From positions 59,258,325-59,322,324 of the forward strand of contig CM067356.1 of the NCBI GenBank assembly GCA_034190875.2: 64,000 nucleotides of DNA, given 5' to 3'. The first letter of the stretch is position 1. Each line of letters opens with the position of its first letter. The position numbers and the translations under genes are program-made. The notes beneath the pieces are model-generated. The model ran no database searches. It worked only from the letters and a program-made list of their open reading frames with translations, and was not told where the DNA came from. Shown here one piece after another: positions 23,756 to 35,207 of the stretch. This stretch comes from Urechis unicinctus. Lineage: Eukaryota > Annelida > Polychaeta > Xenopneusta > Urechidae.

Positions 23756-24480
23756 TTCAAACGGGGGAGGGACACCTTGTTGACGTGTGATATCTGGAAC
23801 CAGAATTGTACAAGCTCGTGGCCTGCATCTCACACCCGCTGACAAGCTCCTCTAGGCGTTTCACTCGTTCCGTGTCCTTCTGTTATAATACTATTTTGGC
23901 TCATACGTTCTTAAAAAGCCTCCCCCTTTAATTATCAGCACGAGAGCCCGGGTTACATCACACCACTCTTTGGGAGGGGTGTAACCCTGATTTTAGCAAT
24001 CCTCACAGCAAGCGAGTTCACCCTCCAAGTGGATTCGTCGTGTCACGTGGGGATTGTTTTAGCCTGGCCTATCGCGGGACCCTTTATAAGGAGCCCAGAT
24101 GGGTTAGTCGGGGAGATTCATCTAGTCAGAGAAACGATTCGGACCGCGAGATTCCAGGGAGCTTCATTGTTGAAATATAAATAAACAAAATAAGCAACTC
24201 TACTTCAGGACTCGCGTTAATCTCCTCTGATTAGTCCCCACTCCAGCAACTACAGGCAGTGAGTATCAGTACTACAACGAAGAACGTGCATAAGCAAGAA
24301 GAGCTTAGAAACTCTATCTTTACACTTCGAGCTCAGCAATACGCTCTTCGGTGTTCAATTCTATACCTAACACCCTCGTTTATTCAATAGGCTGAAAGGC
24401 TTGGTATATACAGCGTGTAAAATGTCGGCACAATGAAATCACTCTGTGTATTGAGGTGGGTCGATATCATTCACGCTGGT
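23756..24480 (+). promoter_or_regulatory. Sub-terminal region of virus-like element, possible promoter
   Basis: No gene was seen in this 0.7-kb stretch. A TATA-like ctttataaggagcc lies at about 24081-24094, followed about 30 bp downstream by ggggagattcatctag and a short AT-rich stretch. It could start a plus-strand transcript, but no product is apparent next to it. Confidence 0.3.
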
Positions 24481-25057
24481 GTAGAAGCAGGAGCACCCAA
24501 TTATTTTCTAATGCCTTCTAATGCTTCGTTTTTCCCACGTTGGATCAGTGCGTTTTTTTCATCGATTGAAACAGTCTGGTATGTTTTTACAGATCTAGCC
24601 TTAATTTCCCCCTTCATTTTGGTATATTTTGTGACCTCTGCTACGGCGAATTTAAACTCATGATCCGAGATATTACCATCTGCAAGTGCTGACGATACAA
24701 TGTCAGCAATGGTATTCAATTTGCCCTGCCCCAGAACGCGTATCTAATCTTGTTTTTTTAACCTTGATGGTCAGTCGCCGACCAATAAATTTTCCAGCGA
24801 TTCCAAGTAGCCCACAAGCGATTCCAGTAACAACCAACACAGTGGCAATAGGAATGGCAACTACTGTAGACATTACACCTACGCCACCTGCGCCAAGACA
24901 TACCAACAGTAACTGAAGCAGTGTCTACTGCATCCACTGAGTTAACTGCACGCCGACATTTCTTGTACATAGTACAATATTTCTCGAGGTATTGCTTCTT
25001 GAGGCTGATCTCATTCAACCGATAGGAGAGCCCTGGATTCTCATCGGTGTGGGGCAA
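24480..25057 (-). pseudogene. Virus-like element minus-strand protein B (membrane plus C-terminal helical domain)
   Basis: Three minus-strand frames join end to end. About 25057-24900 is a helical N-terminus (LNEISLKKQYLEKYC). About 24895-24770 is a Gly/Val-rich pair of hydrophobic segments (VVAIPIATVLVVTGIACG). About 24719-24501 is a helical domain (ALADGNISDHEFKFAVAEV). Two shifts separate them. The protein resembles small membrane proteins I associate with capsid/ATPase-bearing invertebrate elements, but no function is known to me. A minor structural role is only an inference. Confidence 0.5.
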
Positions 25058-25063
25058 ACCTGG

Positions 25064-25988
25064 CTAAATACTAGGTGCTGTTGGTATCTTCGTAACTGCA
25101 TGGTTTAAGTACAAGTCAGAGCACGTACCAGGGTTGAGATTGCCATCCCAAGTGAGGATGGAGACGATTGTAACTCCTTGCTCTCGTAACAGGATGCGTA
25201 CACACTCAGCCAGTGTCCTGTTGATTGGTTCCCTGATGCGGTTGATTTGGGTCCACAGCCATTCACAGGCACTCCGCAGGTCCTGCAGTTCGACAAGCTC
25301 ATTCGTTTGGAAACACCGACTCTCTCCACTTCTTTCTTCTTCTAAACTTGCCACTTTGGCTTCCCGTTTGTTTATCTCCCCTTCTATCTCAGTTAACTGC
25401 TTGTCTATTTCGCTAAGCTGCGCCAGGTTGTTGACCAGCTCACCCCTCTGGGCCTTGTCAAGCCCCATAAGCTCTCGGAGAGGCAGACCATCTGTTTGTG
25501 TTCCCATGTCTTCTATGGCGTTATATACGCCCTCTATAAACCACGCTCTCTCAAGGCATCGGGGCTGCTCAGTGGTAGTTCTAACTTCTCTATGGCTTTA
25601 GCTGTTGCTTGGTTAACACCTTGGAGGCCTGCTGCTGCCTTTTTGGATAGTTCATAGATCACTTCAGGAGCCTGAGCAAGCTGTGCACCGTACTTTTCTA
25701 AAGTACCAGGCGAGAGGAATTTGTTAGGATTCTCCTTCCATGTGAGAAGCTTCCACTCACGGCCCCACTTAACCCTCAGATCATCTTGTGCTGACGATCT
25801 GAACTCCCGAGTGGACTGCAGCCCACTTTTGGACACTGCCTTCTCCCACCTCGTAACTAAGACATTTGTTTCTTCTTGAGATCCCAACATTTCATCACGT
25901 CAATGATGCTAGTCTCCTCATCCTCCCCTTCAATAGCCCCCTCCTCTGTGACGTCATCGTCATACGTTGGGTTTTCAAACTCTGACAT
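25064..25988 (-). pseudogene. Virus-like element minus-strand protein A (coiled coil)
   Basis: The gene starts at ATG 25988 with an acidic N-terminus (MSEFENPTYDDDVTEEGAIE) and shifts frame at about 25890. It continues as a Trp/Lys-rich region (VKWGREWKLLTWKENPNKFL), shifts again at about 25545, then reads through a strong coiled coil (LSEIDKQLTEIEGEINKREA) to about 25120. A further shift leads into a hydrophobic segment. Each shift joins clearly continuous protein, so this was one gene of roughly 300 codons. It is divergent from the capsid-like gene. The product is unassigned. Confidence 0.5.
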
Positions 25989-26039
25989 GTGACTGTATTA
26001 AATATGAATGTGTAATAGTTCAACTTTACCTATGGACAC

Positions 26040-26899
26040 AAGCTAAATCCATATCGCAGGCTATGCAAGCCCCTCTGGGCAAAGGGCGTGCGGCAGTCTG
26101 TGGTTATTACGAACAACCCAAGAACAATTGACCAAAACCAACAACTACTGGTCCGCTTCCCCAACCTGGGTGCAGACGACGTCATTGTCCGGGGGACAGC
26201 CCGGCTGGCCTTTACAATCACGCTGACCTCGACCGACGCCAACCGCAGGGTTGAACAAAACCTGGGGCGTGCCTTGAATCTTGTGATTCACGCCGACACC
26301 AGCTACACAATGCATGATTTGCACCCAGTACTCAGGTTGGCTCCTGATTCTTTATGAGTGTGTGCACTGCCACAGGAAGCATGCATGCAATAAAAGTGAC
26401 TGCGGAACATCAAACATGAACGTACCGGCCCGCAGCATGAGAGGCATCCTGCTGCTCTTTGAAGACCCAGTCAATGCCTCATTTGCCAAGAAGAAAGAGT
26501 CATTCTACAACCCAAAGATTACAAAGGTCGAGGTGATTTTTGAGGGTATCCCCAACCAGTTGTATGCCCAAGGCATGTGCCCTATCAGCAGTGGGAGGAG
26601 GTGAAGAAGGCCTTTGTGGCAACGAAAAAACGTGACCCAAGCGACGCAATGACTGCAAAACTGACGTGTCCCTGGGAGAGTTCCTGACCAGCAAGTACGC
26701 CCTGTGGTTCGATCTGAGGACGAGTGACGACGACCAGCTGCATTACAGTGGCTGGCGTGTGGAGAACGCGTCAGAGGATGAACCATCCAGATTATAAAAA
26801 AGGCTGAGGCAGCTGGCCCATTGAACGTGTATATGTATGTGGTTATGGATGTACTGCTTAAACATTAAGGATGGCAGGTTCGTCAACGCAGTCTACTAA
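26040..26899 (+). pseudogene. Capsid-like protein remnant of virus-like element
   Basis: The N-terminal piece at about 26088-26275 (RTIDQNQQLLVRFPNLGADD) and the C-terminal pieces at about 26414-26600 (NVPARSMRGILLLFEDPV) and 26650-26795 (LGEFLTSKYALWFDLRTSDD) look like the two ends of one beta-rich protein. I associate it with major-capsid-like proteins found in invertebrate genomes. The middle is missing: between 26275 and 26400 the frame is unrelated, implying a large internal deletion. Frameshifts lie near 26585 and 26790. The call rests on family recognition and the adjoining ATPase; the fold is not proven here. Confidence 0.5.
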
Positions 26900-27386
26900 G
26901 TTTGCATTTCCAGATGGCACTGCCTCAGCCATTGTTTGTGGTCAGACTGGGTGTGGTAAAACCGTCTTCATGCTCGACCTACTTGAGGGGCCCAGTTGGC
27001 CTTCTTCGGCGCCTTCCAGCATATTGTAATCCTCTGTCCCACCTTCTGTTTCAACCAGACCTATCAGGCATGGCCCTGGGTGTGTTCCCACTCCGAGGTG
27101 TACGTTGTTGATCCCCATGAGCGACTCCATGACTACTTTAGGGCTTACTACCAGCCGGTTCAGGGTGAGTACACACTGTTCCGCCACAAAAGCACTGACC
27201 AAGAGAAAAGACATGCTGTCCCAAATGGCCTTTAGTGTCTTGACCCTCACCCCAAAGTACAACTCTGTGCTGATTGACCTACGTGAGCAGACCCACTGGG
27301 TGAGGATGATGTTAACCCGACAAGGGAGGAATACGTCACAATACGCCAGCTCCTCAAAGACCAAGCACGCAAGGCTGCTGCTGTAG
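26871..27386 (+). pseudogene. Packaging ATPase-like remnant of virus-like element
   Basis: ATG at 26871 opens a frame reading FAFPDGTASAIVCGQTGCGK then TVFMLDLL. This includes a perfect Walker A box (GQTGCGKT) preceded by a hydrophobic strand, as in FtsK/HerA-type genome-packaging ATPases. The frame closes at about 27029. Homologous-looking protein continues in two other frames to about 27386 (VILCPTF, VYVVDPHERLHDYF, MLSQMAFSVLTLTPKYNSVL). No intact Walker B is visible, so the gene is dead. It begins about 30 bp after the capsid-like remnant, in the same direction. Confidence 0.6.
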
Positions 27387-27533
27387 ACTGATCAACCTAC
27401 CGCATATGCCGATGTCCGTGATTGAAACTATCTTGCTCCTGACCAATTGGACAGCAGCTATATCATCCGTTGCCAGGTTAGGTATTATTGTCTTCCACAA
27501 CTATTCCATTATCTATAAGAAACAACACACAAT

Positions 27534-28022
27534 ATGTATCCTGATAGCATCAGTGATCAACTCCTTGCAAAGTGTCCTCCAAAGGTTGAGTTGAAGACTA
27601 TCCTTAGCGATGAAGGCGCTACCTTAACCGCTGGTACAGCGACCTTAACCGCTGGTACAGCGACCTTAACCGCTGGTACAGCGACCTTAACCGCTGGTAC
27701 AGCCACCTTGACGGCTGGTACAGCTGCCTTAACCGCTAGTACAGCTACCTTAACCGCTGGTACAGCCACCTTAACCGCTGGTACAGCCACCTTAACCGCT
27801 GGTACAGCCACCTTAACCGCTGGTACAGCCACTTTGACGGCTGGTACAGCCACCTTAACCGCTGGTACCGCCACCTTAACCGCTGGTACAGCCACCTTAA
27901 CCGCTGGTACAGCCATCTTGACAGCTGAGGTTGCTGAGTCTCAGCAAGCTGGGGCTCAAGGTCATGTACTTTCTCCCATGACCGGGGGTATGGTGGTTTT
28001 GTCTCGGTCTTCGCTAGAATAG
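27534..28022 (+). CDS. Repeat-bearing ORF of virus-like element
   Basis: A 162-codon open frame starting MYPDSISDQLLAKCPPKVEL. It then reads about 14 in-frame copies of the heptapeptide TLTAGTA (27622-27925), followed by a unique tail ending SRSSLE. It follows the ATPase-like gene within about 150 bp in the same direction. It is the only uninterrupted frame in the element, perhaps because a 21-bp repeat resists frame closure. A Thr/Ala stalk or spacer is conceivable, but no family is recognised. Confidence 0.45.
   Translation: MYPDSISDQLLAKCPPKVELKTILSDEGATLTAGTATLTAGTATLTAGTATLTAGTATLTAGTAALTASTATLTAGTATLTAGTATLTAGTATLTAGTATLTAGTATLTAGTATLTAGTATLTAGTAILTAEVAESQQAGAQGHVLSPMTGGMVVLSRSSLE
27622..27925. 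repeat. 21-bp minisatellite (heptapeptide-coding)
   Basis: About 14 copies of accttaaccgctggtacagc plus one base. All are in phase with the surrounding frame. Confidence 0.95.
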
Positions 28023-28437
28023 CTTGATGGACTTGTTTGTGCGAGTTGTCTGGGGGAGTTGACTGGCTGATGGGCGATGCCTTTCTCTTCATGAAGTATG
28101 TATATCTTCTTCCAATAACTGGGTTATGAGTGTTTTACACCCGTTCGTTTGGGTCAGGGCGACATGGGCGCGTTCTGTATGATTGGTCATGATTTACCAT
28201 ACTGATTCTAATCTCTTAATGGAAAACCATGTTGTTATATTTGTAACGACAACGCTGACACCGCCTTCTCAGCCCGATAGCGCAAGCTGTTGTTCTCTTT
28301 ATCGTAGCCGCATGCCATACATAGTCACAGCGTGTTTGTTACCCCGAAGAAACCCACAGTGACAAAGAAACCTTCAGAACCAAAGGTCAAGGGCTCCGCA
28401 GCGCCAAAGAGATCCATCTGCGTAGATCCGTTTGAGT

Positions 28438-28654
28438 CGAAGCAGTGGATAGCCACCAACGTCAATTTACCAGCCCACTAACGTGGAGTAGTCGAGCCCG
28501 TTTGGGGTTGGACCCGACCCGCCTTTCTCCACTTTCACTCTAGTGATCAAAGTGTCCAAGACGTGCACCGTGTGTCACCCATTGATACAGAGGCTAAAAC
28601 GTTAAATCATGGCTTTCAGGACCAAAGTGTCCCAGAAACGCACTTAACTATACT
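28438..28654 (-). repeat. Right inverted terminal repeat of virus-like element
   Basis: Reverse complement partner of 23506-23755. It carries an extra block of about 45 bp (around 28475-28525) relative to the left copy, and lacks part of the left copy near 23560-23620. Confidence 0.8.
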
Positions 28655-30520
28655 GCTTGATGCTTAAACGCAGTATTTTGTCAAACTCACTGAGGAGAAA
28701 CTTTAAATCTAAACCTTTGTCGTTTAAACACACAAGCAGCTGGTTGTTCGATCAAGGTGTATGGATGACCTCTGTTTCGTTTCGGAACCGTAAACCTATC
28801 ATTACTAATAATAACTAAGCATTCAGAAAGTTTGAATACCTAAATATTTACCTTCTTTTTAAAAGATTTCAGCCCTGAAAATGTAACCATTCGTCGTGGG
28901 TCAAAGCAGACATAACAGTGATGGGCGATGTGGCTTGCTTGTGAAACCATTCAAGATGTCTTTGCCATTTCGAATGTATGGTGACCTATACATTTATTTA
29001 AGTTTTAATAGCATCAGCACACTTTCCCCCAGTTTAATGCACCATGCAAGTTTCGTTCTGAGTCATGGACCCTGGCTTTTAGAGCTGAGACTGAAGTAAA
29101 GTTTTGTATCATCTATGTTTTTTTTATCATAATGCCAACATCACTATCTATATTCAATAACATTGATGTACATTTCAAACGGATGGGCCCCAGGACTGAC
29201 CCCTGAACGCTATGACGTCCAATCGGATTCCTTATTTGACTCGGCCATCCTTTGATTCATGCTGGGTACCACAGGTGCAACAGCGTTTGTGTACATGATC
29301 AATGATCGATGAAAAGCTTTGATATTTGTGGGTCGATCACAAATCAGTCAATGGCAGTATGAAGACTGATAATGCATTATAATGGAGAGTGTGTGTATTT
29401 TCATAAGTGAATAAAGTGTAAGATGATTTGGGGGATGATATTCACCAACCAAATTCCGCTCTTGTACACCACACTGCTTGTACACCACACTGCTTGTACA
29501 CCACACTGCTTGTACACTGCTTGTACACCACACTGCTTGTACACCACACTGCTTGTACACCACACTGGACGACGAACAAAAGGTTAATGCATTGAATATG
29601 CATACACGAATTTGCGGTATATTAATTCGATATGTGAAGTGAGCTACTCAACACTGCATTAAAAACAATTTGTCGGCATTAGACAAAAGTGATAAGCAGA
29701 CACCAAGCGAGTACCCAAGCGTTATCTAGGAATCTGATCATTAAAGAATGAAATACATTTCGTCTTTTTGTCTGTTGTACGCTTTAAGCTGAAAACGACG
29801 GGTATATTTGGACATATCTCGTGATGTGCTCTGTGGTTTGTTGATTAATATGATGTAGTACAATACATTTGTGGCGAACACAACGGTGTGTCCTCTCATT
29901 CAGTAAATACACCTGGTGTATGGGAATAATTAACAATAACAAAACATGTTTGGAATACCAACATGTTTATGTGTTACAAAGATTAGATAAAAAAACATTT
30001 CTAACATTCGTTTACTGCAAATACATAAGTATAAATTTTTGACATCAATTAAACTGAATTTATCGATCAATGTCAACTTCACAAAAAATCAGAGCAGTAC
30101 AAGAATCTAGTCTCAATACCAGGATTTTGTACAACATGTCTGCTCGACGCGTCAAACAATACATTTGTGGTATTGTAATAATGTTTTTCGTGCTCGGGGT
30201 TAATGAGTGCACAAATTTAACCTCATCACTGTCGAAAGAAGTCATGGATTTCCTTATATCAACTCACCTATTTCTCAAATAGCACCTTGTTTAATAATGT
30301 GTTATGGAACAAAAGTTGAAAAATGTATTAGTACAGACGCTTGTTGAAGTTGAGTCCGGCTCTGACAATACATTGAAATCTTCCAGCATATCTAAGAATC
30401 AGATATAGGGATCATGCTTTGACCTAAATATACATTTTGCAGTGTATAATATGCAGCGGGGAGGAGGGCTGTTGGCGCCCCTAAAGTGATATAACCAAAA
30501 ATAACACATGATGATAGCGA
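28655..30520. other. Intergenic, no supported gene
   Basis: AT-rich sequence with a 16-bp tandem repeat at 29460-29569 (about seven copies of cttgtacaccacactg). No coding exon was recognised. Confidence 0.6.
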
Positions 30521-30522
30521 GT

Positions 30523-32060
30523 TTAGGTGTAGCTGTGCGTGCGCATCCGCATGACCACACCGGAAGAGGGATAAAGGCTGCAAGGTGGAATGTTGAAGTC
30601 GCCTTGACTCGCTTGCCAGCGTGCCTCGCCCTCCAACACATCCTCCACATCAGCCTTATAAACCTCATTGTAGACCCTATTACATTTTCGTCCGCCAATT
30701 AATACCAGATCTCGGGATTCTAAACTCCTGAACATTGCAACACCATAATTGAAGTCGCCTCTGGGTGAGATTTGACGTAGTTCATTTTGTGAACTCGAAT
30801 AAAGTGCAGCTAGGGGTAACGTGAATACCTTTGTTCTGTCATGTATGACAATCGTATTCTGACACAGCACCATGCCGGCCACGTGATTGCCCGTCTCAGG
30901 TACTGTTATGACACAGCACCATGCCGGTCACGTGGTTGCCCATCTCAGGTACTGTTATGCAGTGTTTTATTGAAGACGTTGACGTGGAATAAATCTGAAG
31001 AAGTCCATTTTTGACTGCATTACGCGTTCCGGTCACCAATATGTCTTGGTCAATATCTAAGCAAGTCGTGTTGCAGCAATTTTCTCCTTGAATACTTCCG
31101 GTTTCATGCCAAACGCCAGTTTCGGAGAGATCCATCCTTTCGACGTCAGACACAGTTTTCCCGCCTTTAGAAGAACCACCCAGGACGTAGAGAGCACCAG
31201 CGCACACGACCATACACTGCCCCCACATAACGGACCTGGTCTCGCCACACACCTGCCAGCTGTGTCGCCCCACATCATACACATATACCTGCCTGCGAGA
31301 TGTACCCATTCCACCCGCATACATCGAGGAGCCTGAAGGCGCATACTGCCTTAAAGCCTTCCTTGTCAACTGTTGATGGTAATGAGGTCAAAATATCCCG
31401 TGGTGACTTGAGGGACATGGGCAAACGTGAAATTTTGTCACTGAATTTACCGTCTTGACCGTCAATGAATACAACATATTCAAAGAAACCAGCTCCCCGG
31501 ATTTCTGATTTTGAAACAAGCGTGTTAGCTCCAGACATGGCTCCTTTAACACCAGGATCACTTCCGGCTCCACTATTCTTGGTAGGAGACCCTTTTGCTG
31601 TGTCATCAGGATCACTTCTGGCTCCATTGGTCTTGATATGGGACCCTTTTGCTGTGTCATCAGGATCACTTCCGGCTCCATTGGTCTTGATATGGGACCC
31701 TTTTGCTGTGTCATCAGGATCACTTCCGGCTCCATTATTCTTGGTAGGAGACGCTTTAGGTATGTCATCAGGATCACTTCCTGCTCCATTATTCTTGGTA
31801 GGAGACGCTTTAGGTATGTCATCAGGATCACTTCCGGCTCCATTATTCTTGGTAGGAGACGCTTTAGGTATGTCATCAGGATCACTTCCGGCTCCATTAT
31901 TCTTGGTAGGGGACGCTTTTGGTGTGTCATCAGGATCACTTCCAGCTTCATTGTTCTTGGTGTCAGCCGCTTCCCAGACGTCAACGCCTGTGAGGTCTTC
32001 ATTTACTTCTGTTCCCTCCATATTTCTGAATAGGTGTTGTTTAAAACTGAAACCGTACAT
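30523..32060 (-). pseudogene. Kelch-repeat protein gene, frame-broken
   Basis: Minus-strand gene starting near 32020 (MEGTEVNEDLTGVDVWEA) or 32060. It contains an acidic array of about eight 18-residue repeats (TKNNGAGSDPDDIPKAS) at about 31968-31542, a linker, and kelch blades. Blade-like motifs are SMYAGGMGTSRRQVYVYD, GALYVLGGSSKGGKTVSDVE and RDLVLIGGRKCNRVYNEVYK, typical of beta-propeller proteins. No BTB or BACK domain lies in this stretch. A 1-base shift occurs near 31350. A 49-bp tandem duplication at about 30847-30944 shifts the frame again; with one copy the blades would be continuous. The frames are otherwise well kept, so this is either a young pseudogene, an allele or an assembly error. 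A splice-acceptor-like ctattcag at about 32028 suggests a 5' intron. Confidence 0.7.
31542..31968. repeat. 54-bp in-frame coding repeat of kelch gene
   Basis: About eight copies, 18 codons each, in two variants (DDIPKASPTKNN and DDTAKGSHIKTN). The repeat length keeps the frame open. Confidence 0.93.
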
Positions 32061-34140
32061 CTAAGAGCTCGTCAATATTTTCCACAAATATTAGGATTTG
32101 TTAGAAAATTCAATGTCATTTAAAATTATCTCTGGCAAATTGATAACTCTCTTCACTGATCTTTGGGAGTGTGAATCGAAGGTTAAAACGCTGACGACTC
32201 AGCACATTATGTTGAAACCTTATGCCGATTGTAGTTGTTTATCTGACTGATAATGGTGAATTCGAGAGTCAGTAGGGGTACCTGCGCATAAAGACGCTAC
32301 CGGCGTACATAGATCCAGCTGGAAACCTAGCATCAAACTATAGAGCAGCTTTGAGCTCCGGGTGTCACGCCAGTGATCAGCCAAACTGCTTGTATGTGGG
32401 TGTATATGGTATGCTTTGCATTGTGCCATGGTGAGGCTTGCCGCATAAAGTCCCGACTCGACATCACGACCCCAAATTTCCAGTAGACATGACATCGCGG
32501 AGTGTGGGCGATATTAATTGCCTGTCGTTTGCGGCTGACGAACCGATCCCCCAGTGGAAAGGAACCCGGCGTCTCGGGATAGTTTTCGTTGGACGCTAAT
32601 TTTACATTTGTGACACAGGTGTTTGTCTGTTTGATTATGTAGGTTTGTGCCAGTTATTAATCATATCATATTTCTGTAATGAGTGGTTCGGACTTAAGAT
32701 AAATCCTGACAAACGCTGATCGGCCGAAAATTGGAAATGGCTTAGTAGGAGTAAGGGATGATAGTTAAAATTGGATTCAAGCGAAGCCTGTGTCTGCTCA
32801 ATACGTACAATAGCCAATAGATAGCGTGTTTAAGAAAGTCGATCGCGAACGTATCATCTCAGTGTAGATGTCGTGTTGGCCTAGCGTCAGGGCAGACTTA
32901 ACAATGCAGACGTCGTGTTGGCCTAGCGTCAGGGCAGACTTATCAATGTAGACGTCGTGTTGGCCTAGCGTCAGGGCAGACTTATCAATGTAGACGTCGT
33001 GTAGGCCTAGCGTCAGGGCAGACTTATCAATGTAGACGTCGTGAAGGCCTGGCGTCAGGGCAGACTTATTAATGTAGACGTCGCGTATGCCTAGCGTCAG
33101 GGCAGACTTATCAATGTAGACGTCGTGTAGGCCTAGCGTCAGGGCAGACTTATCAATGTAACGTGGCCCGTCAGGGCATACTTATCAATGTAGACGTCAA
33201 GTAGGCCTGCGAAGGGCAAGACGTTGTAACGTCGTGTAGGCCTGGCGTCAGGGCGACTTAACAGCCGTTATTCCACGTGAAGACTTATCAATGTAGACGT
33301 TTTAGGCCTGGCGTCAGGGCAGACCATCAATACTGAAACACGAACGCGCAATGGAAACAACAAGGAACCAGACCAGGTAATTGATGACGGAGATACACTC
33401 TGGGCAGATGTATTATCTAGTTCCATATCGAAGGATTCTATACATTCTAGGATCGCAGTGCGCCGCGGCCATGCGCGTTATGCCGCACGCCGTTTGAATT
33501 TACACAGAAGTAAAAGATTGGTTTCATATTATGGCAATCGATTCATTCCATTAAGTTGTAATGCAACATAACATATTACCCAACACCCGCTTAACTCGGC
33601 AATTCTTATAGGCAGGAATATGATTGTTGTCAACTGTTACCTCAAATCGAGCTCTGAGAAATCCGACGACGCCAGGGGTTGCGCTGTGGTGTAGAGGCCA
33701 GGGGTTGCGCTGTGGTGTAGAGGCCAGGGGATGCGCTGTGGTGTAGACGCCAGGGGATGCGCTGTGGTGTAGAGGCCAGGGGATGCGCTGTGTCGTCTCA
33801 ATGGGCTAAACGAGAATCTCTATGAAGTCGTGAAAGACACTATAGCCTATAGGGCGATGTCAGTGGCAAAGAGAACCGTCCTATAGCTGTCAGAACGTCC
33901 CGACAATGGCAGCTCTCTGGTCCACTTGATCAACCTGCAAATGTCATCCTTAATGAAACGACTTGCTGTCAGGGCCAGTCGCCCACTCACATACCGGCTT
34001 GAGGTATGTGTCTTCGCGTAAGTTAGTGTGGCTGGGAGCTTAGTCGACTTATTTGTTAGAGCCATGAAATCATCATTTATTTGAGCATGGATTGTCTGTT
34101 CCCTTTGTTTAAGTGGGGCAAATATTGACACATATATATT

Positions 34141-34236
<96 letters not shown>

Positions 34237-34730
34237 CATATATGCATACATAAAAACATGCAAACATATATTATGTATATATATATATGATATCAGTTGT
34301 AATCATTGACAAAGAAGCAAATCTGAGGGCGAGCATTTGTCACGTGACATGTATCCAGCGATTGGCGTTATTTGTGCTGAAGATTTACGGCGGTCAGCGC
34401 CTAATTTTAAAGACATAATACGTCCGGAAATGGGACCTCTTCGAAGCTGTATCCCGAGAAGCCACGCGCCTGAAACGTGCATGGAAGCCACGACATGACG
34501 ATCAGCACGAGCATATTAAGTCCTCACCGCGCTTAACGTCTGGACCTTGTCTGGTCGTAAGCTACTGCACATTCCCTGTTTGTTTATCTAGTGACAGACT
34601 GGGACTATAAAATATGGAGGATTCGCCAGTTAGAAACATTTCAAGATACCAGATGCCAGGCATACTAAAGTCCTCAATAACAATGCGTCCTTTTATCAGT
34701 TTATGTCCTGCGTGTTAGGTAGCAATCATC
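32061..34730. repeat. Repeat-rich intergenic stretch
   Basis: Holds a 42-bp minisatellite at about 32860-33330 (about 11 copies of gtgttggcctagcgtcaggg plus a tail, degenerating to the right), a 26-bp array at 33670-33795 (five copies of gccaggggttgcgctgtggt) and a (TA)n tract at about 34130-34290. No supported gene. Confidence 0.8.
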
Positions 34731-35207
34731 AAATGATCGAGTAGTATACAGAGTGGCGGTTCTGGCGCACCGCCCACTCATCTACACTATTCTCTTAATT
34801 ACAGCTTATGCAAGATTTGTGCTCACCCTCAGTCGGACCCGACCCCTATACGGGTCGACTTCGCCATGCTAGTTTATTGGTTATAAGAGCGTTCTTTTGG
34901 TTAGGGCTACCCGGAGTTGGTGCTACTCTTCTTCTGGAACCACAAAACAAAAAAGAACACCTACCACAACAATCTACAATATACCACTGGAATCCCATAT
35001 GAACAAATACACCCTCCTAGAACAATCTGGAATATACAACTGGAAACAATATCGCGCTGGATAGTAGGAATCCAAACAAAGTGCGATACCCAGGAAGACG
35101 ACAGATGGGAGAAAACTAGTCAAAGTCCCTGGGATGCAGACTAGGAGAAAACAGTACTGTGGACAGCAGCAGATTTTGGCTTTCGCAACTGCCCCATATT
35201 AAGAGAT

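Larger units (their letters stand above)
23506..28654. mobile_element. Virus-like element with long inverted terminal repeats
   Basis: A unit of about 5.1 kb bounded by inverted repeats at 23506-23755 and 28438-28654. It encloses a capsid-like ORF, a packaging-ATPase-like ORF and a repeat-bearing ORF on the plus strand, and two structural-looking proteins on the minus strand. All but the repeat-bearing ORF are visibly broken by frameshifts. Capsid plus FtsK/HerA-type ATPase between long inverted repeats is the layout of Polinton/adintovirus-like or polinton-like virus elements. However, no DNA polymerase, integrase or protease is visible, and the unit is much shorter than a full Polinton. It is either an internally deleted copy or a small distinct family. 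Target duplications are not clear. Divergent coding directions meet near 26.0 kb. Confidence 0.72.

Noticed and set aside
33847-34263. Tyr/Ile-rich minus-strand ORF
   Set aside because: Much of it is a (TA)n microsatellite; the remainder has no recognisable domain.
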